A DNA stretch of 64,000 bases from the NCBI GenBank assembly GCA_041665305.1, contig JBAYJD010000011.1, positions 1-64,000 of the forward strand, in the 5' to 3' direction. The stretch comes from YA12-FULL-51-18 sp041665305. GTDB lineage: Bacteria > Elusimicrobiota > Elusimicrobia > Elusimicrobiales > UBA9959. Position 1 is the stretch's first letter. Each line of letters begins with the position of its first letter. Shown here one piece after another: positions 7,998 to 16,020 of the stretch. The position numbers and the translations under genes were made by a program. A model generated the notes under the pieces. That model was not told the DNA's origin, ran no database searches, and saw only the letters and a program-made list of their open reading frames with translations.

Positions 7998-9323
7998 TTA
8001 CGGCATCCGGGTCAGTCCGTCCTGCAGATTGAAAAGTTCCATTTCCAGGAGATAGGCGTTCGCTGCGGATCTTTCGGAGAGGTCGGCCTTTTCCGAAGGG
8101 TCCGCGGCGGTGTCATAAAGTTCGTTTTTTTGCGAGAAGCCGTCATTGATCAATTTTAAGCCGGCCTCCTTGCGGAGCGACTTTTTGCTGAAATGGAAAA
8201 GGTAATCCGTTTCGGAGAAAGCGTCCAGCGGCATGGAGCCGCCGGCCAACTGGGGGGCAAGGCTGGTCCCGCGCAGTCTTTTTTTCAGGCCGGCCGGAGG
8301 TTTAAGGCCCAGCAGATCTATGACGGTGGGTAAAAGATCCAGCGTCCCGACCTGCGCGGTAACGGTGCTGGCGCGGCCGCCGGGCACGCGGATAAAAAGC
8401 GGCACGCGGATCACTTCGTCGTAAAGGGTCATGCCGTGGTCCACCCCGCCGTGGTCGAACAGTTCTTCGCCGTGGTCGGATAAAATAATTATCACGGCTT
8501 CGTTCCCGGCGCCTCCCGGCGCGAAAAGTTCCGCCAGAAAGTTCCCCAGGAGCGCATCCGCCCGCAGGATCTTTTCATCGTAGACGTCGGTCCATAATTT
8601 TATATCGTCCCGCGTGTGGTCCGGTTTTTTACCGTCCAGCTGTTCCAGCCGCATTTTTTCGTGCCGCTTGCGCAGCTCCGGAACCTTTGCGGCCTCCTCG
8701 GGAGTTATGAACCGGTAATTCCCGTCCGCCTTCAGGTCGCGGAAGGGATGGGTGTCGTAGCCGTGGATAAAAACGAAAAAGTTCGAACCGCGGTTGGCCC
8801 TGAGCCAGGCGAGGGCCATGGGGAAAGCGCTTTCAAACCCCGCGAAGGTCCTGCCGTCGGCATAAATGTCGAATCCGCGGTTGAAGCCGAACTCCCCTCC
8901 GACGCCGGCCCCGCCGGTAAAGGCCGCCGTCCTGTAGCCGTTGGCTTTGAACACCTGCGCCATGGTGGTGGCGCGGGTGGAGAGCCGCGCCGGCTCCAGT
9001 TCCGCGCCGCCGGCGGACGGCGATCTGTATTTATTGGTCAACCCGTGTTCGGAAGGGTATAGCGAGGTAAAAACGGACATGAAGGCGGGAAGGGTCCAGC
9101 TGGACGGGCTTATTGCCTTCGTGAACACGACGGAGCCCGCGGCGAAAGCGTCCAGGCTGGGGGTGGTTTTCCTTTTGTAGCCGAGAGCGCTTATATGATC
9201 GGCCCGCAGGGTGTCCCAGCCTATGAGTATCAGGCCGCGGCCGCCAGCGCAAAGCGGCTCCGCCGCGAACATCAGCGCCGCCGCGATCAAAGGACCGGTT
9301 GTTCTTGCCGGGAGATGTCCCAT
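7998..9323 (-). CDS. Sulfatase-fold hydrolase 1 (exported)
   Basis: This 441-aa protein of the alkaline phosphatase superfamily has an N-terminal signal peptide ending near EPLCAGG. Metal-site motifs look intact: WDTLRADH, the HGYDTH segment and SDHGEELFDHGG. The nucleophile position reads SSWTLPAFMS, with threonine, and lacks the CxPxR formylglycine motif of true sulfatases. It may therefore be a phosphatase, phosphodiesterase or phospho-group transferase. The ATG at 9323 is preferred over the TTG at 9353; neither has a strong ribosome site. It is the last gene of the six-gene minus-strand operon, 36 nt after sulfatase 2. Substrate unknown. Confidence 0.8.
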   Translation of the reverse strand: MGHLPARTTGPLIAAALMFAAEPLCAGGRGLILIGWDTLRADHISALGYKRKTTPSLDAFAAGSVVFTKAISPSSWTLPAFMSVFTSLYPSEHGLTNKYRSPSAGGAELEPARLSTRATTMAQVFKANGYRTAAFTGGAGVGGEFGFNRGFDIYADGRTFAGFESAFPMALAWLRANRGSNFFVFIHGYDTHPFRDLKADGNYRFITPEEAAKVPELRKRHEKMRLEQLDGKKPDHTRDDIKLWTDVYDEKILRADALLGNFLAELFAPGGAGNEAVIIILSDHGEELFDHGGVDHGMTLYDEVIRVPLFIRVPGGRASTVTAQVGTLDLLPTVIDLLGLKPPAGLKKRLRGTSLAPQLAGGSMPLDAFSETDYLFHFSKKSLRKEAGLKLINDGFSQKNELYDTAADPSEKADLSERSAANAYLLEMELFNLQDGLTRMP

Positions 9324-9359
9324 AAAATCCGCGCGGATAAAAACCTGCCGCAAAAATTT

Positions 9360-10793
9360 TTAACGCCGCTCGGCGGCGTCCGGCCCGCCTATTTCCCGGT
9401 AAATTTCTTTCAGCTCCGCCGCGGCCCGCTGCATATCCGCCGAGAACCTGCTTCCGGCCGGAAGAACAGGTCCGGGAGAGGCCGCGGCGTCCGAGGCCAG
9501 CCTGGCCGACAGGGCGCCTTCCAGCGCTTCGACGGTCTCTCGTTCGCTCCCGGCCAGGTCCCGTTTTTCGCCGGGATCTCGTTCAAGGTCGTACAATTCC
9601 GTCTTTCGCGGGGTCCGGATAAGTTTCCAGCGCCCGGAATATATGACTTTCCCTCCTACGGCGCTTTCGCTGAAAACAGCTGGCTCCCGGCCCGGGTCCG
9701 TTCCGTCCGTAAGCAGAAACTTCAGGCTGCGGCCTTGCGCGGAGGCGTCGGGCGGGATGCCTGCGAGGTCCAGGATGGTCGGCATCAGGTCTATCAGCCG
9801 GACCCTGCGGTCTATTTCCCTGTGCCCGGCGTCCGGGACCTTTATTATCAGCGGCACCCGCAGGGTATCTTCGTAAAGATTAAAATCGTGGAAAAAATAA
9901 TCATGGTCGAACAGGCCTTCTCCGTGGTCGGCGGTTAACACGACCACCGTCCGGTCCAGCAGTCTTTCCGAACGCAGACGGTCCAGGAACGCGCCTAGAA
10001 GCCCGTCCGAATAATTTATGCCTTCGTCATAGCGGGCCGTCAGGTGGGCCGCATCGTCATCGGTGAGGATCATGCCGCCTTTACCGCGGCCCAGCCGTAA
10101 TCTTCGGTTGCAGGCCGCAAAAATACCGGCCTCCGTTTTCCGCATGGCTTTCAGCGGGCCGCTGACCTGAAAGTCCCGGTCGTAAAGGGAAGAGGCCGGA
10201 AAAACATACGGCGTGTGGAGATCGTTGCCGTGCGCCACAAGGAAAAATTTTTCATTCCTCTCTTTTTTTTCTTCGGCCCACTTAAGCGCGGCCGGGAGCG
10301 TGTCCTTGAAAGAGGCGTCCGTGCGGTTGAGATGCGAATATACCTCGAACCCCCGGTCAAGTTTGAACAGCGGATTTAAATTATGCCCGCCCACAAAGGC
10401 CGCCGTCCTGTAACCGTAGATCTTCAGTATCCCGGCGAGGGTTAGGACCGAATCGCTCAAGGCTTTGCCTATGGAGTCCACGCCGTGGGCCGAAACCTCA
10501 AGGGAGGTGAAGATCGAAGCGAAACTTAAAAGGGTGGTCGGGGCCTGGGCCTCGGCGTGCCGGAAAACCGCGGCGCCGGCCGCGAAGGCGTCGAGATTCG
10601 GGCTGGTGGCCCTCCTGTAACCGTAAAGGGACAAGTGGTCCGCGCGGAGACAGTCCGCCACGACGAGTATGATGTTATATCCCGGGCGCCCGGAAGCCGC
10701 GGCGCGGTTCCCTGCGGCCTGAAGCGGCGGGAATGCGAGGAGGATAAGGCCTCCGGACAGGACGGAACGGATCTTTTTGCTTAAGTTCGGCAT
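9360..10793 (-). CDS. Sulfatase-fold hydrolase 2 (exported)
   Basis: This 477-aa paralog has a signal peptide (MPNLSKKIRSVLSGGLILLA...). Metal motifs are present as VADCLRADH, HGNDLH and TADHGEGLFDH. The nucleophile segment is APTTLLSFAS, with threonine at the usual position and the following proline replaced by leucine. The start ATG (10793) shares one base with the stop codon of sulfatase 3 (TAATG), so translation is probably coupled. The ribosome site GGTGGAG lies within the end of the upstream gene. Like its neighbours it lacks the formylglycine motif, so the label sulfatase describes the fold, not the reaction. Confidence 0.8.
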   Translation of the reverse strand: MPNLSKKIRSVLSGGLILLAFPPLQAAGNRAAASGRPGYNIILVVADCLRADHLSLYGYRRATSPNLDAFAAGAAVFRHAEAQAPTTLLSFASIFTSLEVSAHGVDSIGKALSDSVLTLAGILKIYGYRTAAFVGGHNLNPLFKLDRGFEVYSHLNRTDASFKDTLPAALKWAEEKKERNEKFFLVAHGNDLHTPYVFPASSLYDRDFQVSGPLKAMRKTEAGIFAACNRRLRLGRGKGGMILTDDDAAHLTARYDEGINYSDGLLGAFLDRLRSERLLDRTVVVLTADHGEGLFDHDYFFHDFNLYEDTLRVPLIIKVPDAGHREIDRRVRLIDLMPTILDLAGIPPDASAQGRSLKFLLTDGTDPGREPAVFSESAVGGKVIYSGRWKLIRTPRKTELYDLERDPGEKRDLAGSERETVEALEGALSARLASDAAASPGPVLPAGSRFSADMQRAAAELKEIYREIGGPDAAERR

Positions 10794-12148
10794 TACTCCA
10801 CCCAGTATCCGGCCTCCTTCAGTTTGCGTTTCATTTCCCCGGTCAGCGCCGGCCGCGCGCCGCCGGGGCTCAGCGCCGTCCTTGTTTTCCGCCGCCACTC
10901 CATAAGTTTTTGGGCGAGAGTATAGACCGTCTCCGGCTCCTTTGCGGCGGCATTTACGGATTCGGTCCTGTCGTTGATCAGGTCGAAAAGGGAGTAGTCT
11001 CCGTTGTTATAGATCAGTTTCCATTCACGGGAGCGCAGCGCCCATTTGCCGGGTCCCGCTTCGGAGTAGGCATAAAGGCCGGGATCCCTGCCGGCGCCAT
11101 CGAGAAGCGGCAGCAGACTTTTCCCCTGCGCCTGCGGGCCGGCGCGAAGCCCCGCCAGCTCAAGGATGGTCGGCATAAGATCTATAAGCCGCACCTGGGC
11201 CTGAACGCGCGCCCCTTTCAGGCTTCGGCCGGGGAGAACCATTATCAGCGGGACCCGGATCGCTTCGTCATAGAGGTTCCCGCTGCCGAAACGGTCGAAA
11301 CTCCCGTGGTCTCCCAGTTCCTCCCCGTGCTCCGAAAATACGACCAGCGCCGTATTCTCAGACAAGCCCAGTTCCGCGAGTCCGGCTATGAATTCCCCGA
11401 GGAATCCGTCGGCGCAGGCTATGCCGTTGTCGTACCTGAAATTAATGTAAGCGAGATCGGCCTTCGTCAATTTGATTTTTCCGCCGTCCATGGCGCCGTT
11501 CCTGTAACTCCCGAGCAGAGCATAATCAAGGGAGGCTCCCTTCAGTGCGCCGGAATAATCCGGGGCGTTCCCGTCCGGGCTGGGTTTGTCGAAGGGCGGA
11601 TGGATATCGTAAGAGTCAAGGAACATAAAGAACCTGTCTTTCCGCCGCCCGGCCAGCCATTTAAGGGCCTTCGGAGTGAGTTCCCGAAACGAGCCCATAG
11701 GCCGTCCGCCGGTGTCGTCGTAATAAATGTCGAACCCCCGCTTCAGCCCGTACGCTCCGGACATGTCCAGTCCGCCGGTAAAAGCCGCGGTTTTATAACC
11801 TCCTTCTTTCAGCGCTTCGGCCAGAACGGCCTCGCTTTCCGAAAGCCGCCGGCTCCGATCATACAGGCCGTGGCTGTGGACATATTTGGAGGTGAAAAGC
11901 GACGCCAGGCTTGGAAGCGTCCAGTGGCTCTGCGCCACGGCCTGCTCGAAAACTATGCCTTCCGCCGCCAGCCTGCTGAGGCCGGGCGCCGTTTCTTTTC
12001 CGTAGCCGTAGATCTTTAAATGATCCGCGCGCAGGGCATTAAGGCCTATCAGGACGATATTGAGCGGCGGCCGCCGCGCGGCCTGCGCCGGAGAGGCCGC
12101 CGCGGCGAATTGCAGCAACAAAGCCGGAAGGAAAAGTCCCGAACTCAT
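10793..12148 (-). CDS. Sulfatase-fold protein 3 (exported, altered metal ligands)
   Basis: This 451-aa paralog has signal peptide MSSGLFLPALLLQFAAAASPAQA. Two canonical metal ligands have changed: the first Asp is Asn (GLNALRADH) and the Asp of the DH pair is Glu (FSEHGEELGDHG). The nucleophile segment is SHWTLPSLAS. Activity may be reduced or altered. The ATG (12148) overlaps the stop of sulfatase 4 by four bases (ATGA), and its own stop overlaps sulfatase 2. The longer in-frame extension to 12223 would lie inside sulfatase 4 and hide the signal peptide, so it is rejected. Confidence 0.8.
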   Translation of the reverse strand: MSSGLFLPALLLQFAAAASPAQAARRPPLNIVLIGLNALRADHLKIYGYGKETAPGLSRLAAEGIVFEQAVAQSHWTLPSLASLFTSKYVHSHGLYDRSRRLSESEAVLAEALKEGGYKTAAFTGGLDMSGAYGLKRGFDIYYDDTGGRPMGSFRELTPKALKWLAGRRKDRFFMFLDSYDIHPPFDKPSPDGNAPDYSGALKGASLDYALLGSYRNGAMDGGKIKLTKADLAYINFRYDNGIACADGFLGEFIAGLAELGLSENTALVVFSEHGEELGDHGSFDRFGSGNLYDEAIRVPLIMVLPGRSLKGARVQAQVRLIDLMPTILELAGLRAGPQAQGKSLLPLLDGAGRDPGLYAYSEAGPGKWALRSREWKLIYNNGDYSLFDLINDRTESVNAAAKEPETVYTLAQKLMEWRRKTRTALSPGGARPALTGEMKRKLKEAGYWVE

Positions 12149-13587
12149 TTCCACGCTCCGCCCTCCTCTTTCCCGCGCCTCCGCTCGGACCAGTAACGTA
12201 CGCGCGGGCGGTCCAGCCACCAATAACCAAGCGCTTTCATCCGCGCCGCCTCCGCGGCCAGCGGGCGGCCGCCGCTCACGGCCGTGCGGCGCGGCATTCC
12301 TTTCACCATCCGGTCCAGCTCGGCCTTCATGAATTCAAATTCCACCGGCTTTTCTGAAGCGGCGTTCTTTTGTTCCGCCGGGTCGACGGCCAGGTCGAAC
12401 AATTCATAATTTCCGTCCTCCAGAAGCAGTTTCCAGGGATATTTGCGGATGCCGATATACGGCAGCCCCGTTCTGAGCGAAAGGGTTTGCGCGTATACCG
12501 TCCGCTCCGGCGGTTCGCGGCCCTCCAGGGCAGGCCTAAGGCTCACGCCTTCCGCCGTGGCGGGCGCCGGAAAACCCAGCAGGTCGAAGACCGTGGGCAT
12601 GACATCGACAAGTTGAACGGCCGCCCCGAACCTGGAAGCGGCCGCACCCGGCACATGGATCAGCAGCGGCACATGGAGGCCCTCCTCGTACAGGCCGCCG
12701 TGGAAGGAGCTTATGACCGTTCCATGCTCCATCAGGGCTTCGCCCGCGCTGGACATGAACAGGACCAGGGTCCTGTCTTTAAGCCCCAGCGCCGCCAATT
12801 CTTCCAGCAGCTCCCCGATCCTGCCGTCGGCGTACAGCACGGCTGCGTCGTACTGTGAAATTATATAGTCCACATCCCGTTTGTTTACAGGGGCAACTTT
12901 CCGTTTCAGCCGGAAGTCCGCGTAAAGTCCGTCCCGCCAGATCCGGTCGGCCAGGTTATAGTCGAGGGGCAGGCCGGCCAGGGGTCCGGCGTAACCGGCT
13001 CCGAACTTGTCCAGGAGCTCCTTAGGCGCCCGGTAAGGCGCGTGGGCGTCATATCCATGGACCAGCAGGAAGAACTTATTTTTCTTGTTCCTCCGCAGCC
13101 AGCCGACGGCGTTCGGGACGGCGTCCGCAAGCGTGCCGAAATCCGTGGAGTCGTCATATGCTTCAAAACCGCTGTTCAATCCGAAACCGCGGTTTAAAAA
13201 GAAACCGGAGGTGAAAGCCGCTGTAGTATAGCCGCGCCGCTTTAGTTCGCCCGCCAGGGTGGGAAGGGAGGGGTCAAGGCGCCGATCGGCCCTTATGACC
13301 CCGTGGCTGGGCGGGTATAAGCCCGTAAAAACGGAGGCCGCGCTGATAAGCGACTGGCTTGACTGGGAGAAAGCGTTCTCGAACACGGCGCTTTGGGCCG
13401 CCAGTTTGTCTATATTCGGGCTGGTCCCGCGCCGATAGCCGTAGCAGCCGAGGTGGTCCGGACGCAGCGTTTCCATCAGGATCAGCAGCACATTAGACGC
13501 CTCAGCGGCCGCGGGACCGTCCGAGGCGAAGCCGGAGGCCGCCGGATACTGGAACAAAAAAAACGGCATAAGCAGCCGTAACAACAT
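12145..13587 (-). CDS. Sulfatase-fold protein 4 (exported, probable pseudoenzyme)
   Basis: This 480-aa paralog has signal peptide MLLRLLMPFFLFQYPAASGFA. It is the most divergent at the active site: the first Asp is Glu (METLRPDH), the nucleophile position is Ser (SSQSLISAAS), and the conserved Asp-His pair is replaced by Ser-Ala (MSSAGEALMEHG). The HGYDAH segment and overall length are kept, so the fold is probably intact but metal binding compromised. It may serve as a binding or scaffolding partner of the active paralogs. The ATG at 13587 has a weak AGGA upstream. It lies 25 nt after the His-X-Ser gene in the same operon. Confidence 0.8.
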   Translation of the reverse strand: MLLRLLMPFFLFQYPAASGFASDGPAAAEASNVLLILMETLRPDHLGCYGYRRGTSPNIDKLAAQSAVFENAFSQSSQSLISAASVFTGLYPPSHGVIRADRRLDPSLPTLAGELKRRGYTTAAFTSGFFLNRGFGLNSGFEAYDDSTDFGTLADAVPNAVGWLRRNKKNKFFLLVHGYDAHAPYRAPKELLDKFGAGYAGPLAGLPLDYNLADRIWRDGLYADFRLKRKVAPVNKRDVDYIISQYDAAVLYADGRIGELLEELAALGLKDRTLVLFMSSAGEALMEHGTVISSFHGGLYEEGLHVPLLIHVPGAAASRFGAAVQLVDVMPTVFDLLGFPAPATAEGVSLRPALEGREPPERTVYAQTLSLRTGLPYIGIRKYPWKLLLEDGNYELFDLAVDPAEQKNAASEKPVEFEFMKAELDRMVKGMPRRTAVSGGRPLAAEAARMKALGYWWLDRPRVRYWSERRRGKEEGGAWK

Positions 13588-13612
13588 AAATTATGCGTCC
13601 TACGACATTTTC

Positions 13613-13948
13613 TTAGTACGAGCCGTGCGAGCCGTGGGAACCGTGGGAGCCGTGCGAACCGTGCGAACCATGGGAACCGTGGGAGCCATGCGAACCGTGC
13701 GAGCCGTGGGATGCGTGGGAGCCGTGGGACCCGTGTGAGCCATGGGAACCGTGGCTCTGGTGGCTTACATGGGCGTTTGCCGTGAAATAGTTGTTGTGGA
13801 TCTGGGCTTCGGCCTGATCCGCCAGGGCCGCTCCCAGGATCCCGAGCGCCAGGCCGGTCTTTACTATATCGGCATCCAGCATCCTGCCTTCTTCGCTTGA
13901 AAAGAACAGCCTGATGTTTTTTTTCAACCGGGACGTTTTATTTTTCAT
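13613..13948 (-). CDS. His-X-Ser repeat exported peptide
   Basis: This 111-aa protein has a basic N-terminus, then a segment (LDADIVKTGLALGILGAALA) resembling a signal or leader helix with a possible signal-peptidase site at QAEA-QI. The C-terminal half consists of 17 consecutive His-X-Ser triplets (HVS, HQS, four HGS, HAS, ten HGS), ending in Tyr. Serine, glycine and histidine codons vary between repeats, so the array is kept at protein level. Similar triplet arrays are known in HxsA-type peptides linked to radical SAM maturases, but none of those maturases is in this operon. The start ATG overlaps the stop of the upstream gene (ATGA). Metal binding or serine modification is inference. Confidence 0.8.
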   Translation of the reverse strand: MKNKTSRLKKNIRLFFSSEEGRMLDADIVKTGLALGILGAALADQAEAQIHNNYFTANAHVSHQSHGSHGSHGSHGSHASHGSHGSHGSHGSHGSHGSHGSHGSHGSHGSY

Positions 13949-15072
13949 ATGCTGTCCCCCGCGCCGGACCTTTTAAGCATCGCTTTAACTTTTTTATTGA
14001 TGGCGTCCTGGATCTTCCTGCCGGCCTCTTTTTGCCGTTCTTCTTCCTTTTTAAGGCGGTCTTTTTCAAGTCTTTGGCGGTTTTGTTCCGCCTGTTCCAG
14101 GGTCTTGCGCGCGGCGGCGGTTTTTATCTCCTCCAGGGTCAGGCCTATATAGCCCTGGGTCGTTTTTTTAACTCTTTCCACGGCGGCGCAGTAGAACCGG
14201 GACATGTCCCGTACTATAGCTTCACAGGGCGTTTCCGAGCCGGAGATCAGGGCCTCGCAAAGGCTCCGGTCGGCGGAGCGGGGACATTCTGAAATTTTGC
14301 CGTCCCTGATGGCGGCATACAGCTGAAAGTTGTCTATGCACCCGGCGTCCCCGCCGCATTCGGCTTTGCTTGCGGGCATGAATTTCCGGAGCTTCTCTTT
14401 TTTTCGGGGCAGGGCGCCGGACAGGAACTCCATGGCCGCGCGCGGTCCTTTGACGGCGATCCCGCAAAATTCCGATCCTGAAAAAACGGGGGGCCGACGC
14501 CAGTTGGCTAAGACCGCGGAACAATGTTCCCTGTTGCCGGCGTTACCGGCCACATAGGAACGGAACAGCAGCAGCGAAGCCCGTTTCCGGCACCTGGAAT
14601 TGGGCGCGGTTTTAAAACCGATCTTAAGATTGTTACGCTGCGTTTCGCCCGGAAGAGAGGCGCACAAATTCATGTCGTCGCGCGCCAGCGCTACGCAGCC
14701 GACATAGCCGGCGACAAAATCGTACATTTTATCGGTTTCGGGGGCGTTAAAAGCGGCGTCCGGCGTAAAAAACCCCCAGTATTTGCCGTGTGAGGCGCGC
14801 ATCTCCTCCAGCGAACCGCCCCGGCAGGCGCCCTTATAGGGGGCCGGCTCTTTCGGCAGCGCAAGTTCAGTGTAAGTTTCAGGGGCATGGAACCCGGACG
14901 GCTGGAGTTCGTTATAAAAGGTGGCTGCGGGAGGCAGGGCCACGCCCGGCGGCTGTTCCAGGCCAAGCTCCGCCGGCTGGGGCGTCTGCCTCGCGCTTAT
15001 ATAGGAGAAATATTTTAAGATCAGCAGTAACCCGCCTAATACGACAAGAGTCAATATACCCCACTTTCCCAT
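13945..15072 (-). CDS. Membrane-anchored Cys-rich protein with C-terminal coiled coil
   Basis: This 375-aa protein is the first gene of the His-X-Ser operon. One N-terminal transmembrane helix (about residues 5-24, ILTLVVLGGLLLILKYFSYI) is followed by a Pro-rich linker. A central domain of about 200 residues has more than ten cysteines in spaced pairs (for example ECGGDAGC, ECPRSADRSLC). The last 70 residues are a charged coiled coil (LEQAEQNRQRLEKDRLKKEE). Topology suggests a periplasmic or extracytoplasmic disulfide-bonded domain tethered to the inner membrane. No family is recognised. No Shine-Dalgarno is seen at 15072. It could hold the exported His-X-Ser peptide or organise the sulfatase-fold partners; that is inference from operon position only. 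Confidence 0.75.
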   Translation of the reverse strand: MGKWGILTLVVLGGLLLILKYFSYISARQTPQPAELGLEQPPGVALPPAATFYNELQPSGFHAPETYTELALPKEPAPYKGACRGGSLEEMRASHGKYWGFFTPDAAFNAPETDKMYDFVAGYVGCVALARDDMNLCASLPGETQRNNLKIGFKTAPNSRCRKRASLLLFRSYVAGNAGNREHCSAVLANWRRPPVFSGSEFCGIAVKGPRAAMEFLSGALPRKKEKLRKFMPASKAECGGDAGCIDNFQLYAAIRDGKISECPRSADRSLCEALISGSETPCEAIVRDMSRFYCAAVERVKKTTQGYIGLTLEEIKTAAARKTLEQAEQNRQRLEKDRLKKEEERQKEAGRKIQDAINKKVKAMLKRSGAGDSI

Positions 15073-15131
15073 GATATTGACCGCCTATACCGCTGTTTGT
15101 CAAAGAAACCCCGCCCCGGATGATACCATAG

Positions 15132-15160
15132 TTTATATCACATTCCATCCCGGTTTTCAA
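15132..15160 (-). promoter_or_regulatory. Promoter of the His-X-Ser / sulfatase operon
   Basis: On the minus strand TTGAAA (15155-15160), 17-bp spacer and TATAAA (15132-15137) form a good sigma-70-type promoter about 60 bp upstream of the first gene. It lacks the TRGGCCYA box seen at other exported-protein promoters, so the operon is probably regulated differently. Confidence 0.65.
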
Positions 15161-15225
15161 GAACTCCCAAAAAATCGATGATAAAATGTCGTAATACGGG
15201 ATTTTATAATATAATAACCTAATAT

Positions 15226-15927
15226 ATGACGTCTCGTTCCGACAATGGATCTCTGGTTCCATTGCTTCCTTTGATGCTGGCGCTGTTAAGCGGCTGCGGC
15301 GGAAATTATGCGGCTCTGCGCATGAGGCCGGATCTGTACCCGGATTATGCCGCGCTTCGCGCGGCTAACACGGAAGGACGGGATTTTTCAAGGGAGATCT
15401 ACGACCGTAAGTCCCGGGTCTCCGTTTTCGCCATACACGGCGGCGACATAGAGTTCTCCACCTCAAGGCTCGCCCGCGCCGTAGCGGGCTCGGATTTTAA
15501 TCTTTACCTTTTTAACGGCTGGCTTGGCGGCGACTCCTGGAAGCTGCATGTGACCGCGGTCCATTTCGACGATCCGGCCGCCGTCGCCCTTTCAACCTCC
15601 TCCCTGATAGCCGTGTCCATACACGCCCGCGCGGACGGCGGGGAGCGGGTTTGCGTGGGCGGAGCCGATACCCGGGCCGTCGGCGAAACGGCGTCCGGTC
15701 TGCTGGCGTCCGGTTTTTCCGTGGAGACCCCCTGCCGCAGGACTCCCGGCGTCGATCCGAGGAATATCGTCAACCGGGCCGTGGAGGGCGGGGTGCAGCT
15801 GGAGCTCACGCCCAAACTGCTTGCCAGGCTTGAAAATTCTCCCGCGGCCAGGATGAGATTTGCCGGCAGCGTCCGTGATTCCCTCTACAGGAGCCTGCCG
15901 GCCGTTCAGGACGGGGTTTTGCGGTAA
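15226..15927 (+). CDS. Lipoprotein, poly-gamma-glutamate hydrolase (PghP) family
   Basis: This 233-aa protein has a lipoprotein signal (LALLSGC, Cys about residue 24). The body matches the phage-type poly-gamma-glutamate hydrolase family: FAIHGGDIE, LHVTAVHFDDP, AVSIHARADG, GGADTRAVG and the C-terminal NRAVEGGVQLELTPKL. In that family the spaced histidines and acidic residue bind zinc in a carboxypeptidase-like fold that cleaves poly-gamma-glutamate or gamma-linked peptides. The lipid anchor would place it on the envelope. TATAAT (15205-15210) lies just upstream and no Shine-Dalgarno is visible, so the leader is very short. It is divergent from the His-X-Ser operon. Confidence 0.8.
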   Translation: MTSRSDNGSLVPLLPLMLALLSGCGGNYAALRMRPDLYPDYAALRAANTEGRDFSREIYDRKSRVSVFAIHGGDIEFSTSRLARAVAGSDFNLYLFNGWLGGDSWKLHVTAVHFDDPAAVALSTSSLIAVSIHARADGGERVCVGGADTRAVGETASGLLASGFSVETPCRRTPGVDPRNIVNRAVEGGVQLELTPKLLARLENSPAARMRFAGSVRDSLYRSLPAVQDGVLR

Positions 15928-16020
15928 GAGGGAGATAAAAACGCCGGCTTATGATATTTTGTTTTGCCCTTAATCAGGGGCGGCCCGCCGCCCCGATCAT
16001 AAAGAGCATGGAGAACATCT

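Noticed and set aside
7998..13587. Annotation as classical formylglycine sulfatases
   Set aside because: None of the four has the CxPxR motif; Thr or Ser is at the nucleophile position. The fold assignment is kept, the sulfatase reaction is not.
13615..13770. Short direct repeats resembling a CRISPR or minisatellite
   Set aside because: The period is nine bases in frame, with no spacers, and it encodes His-X-Ser triplets of a protein.
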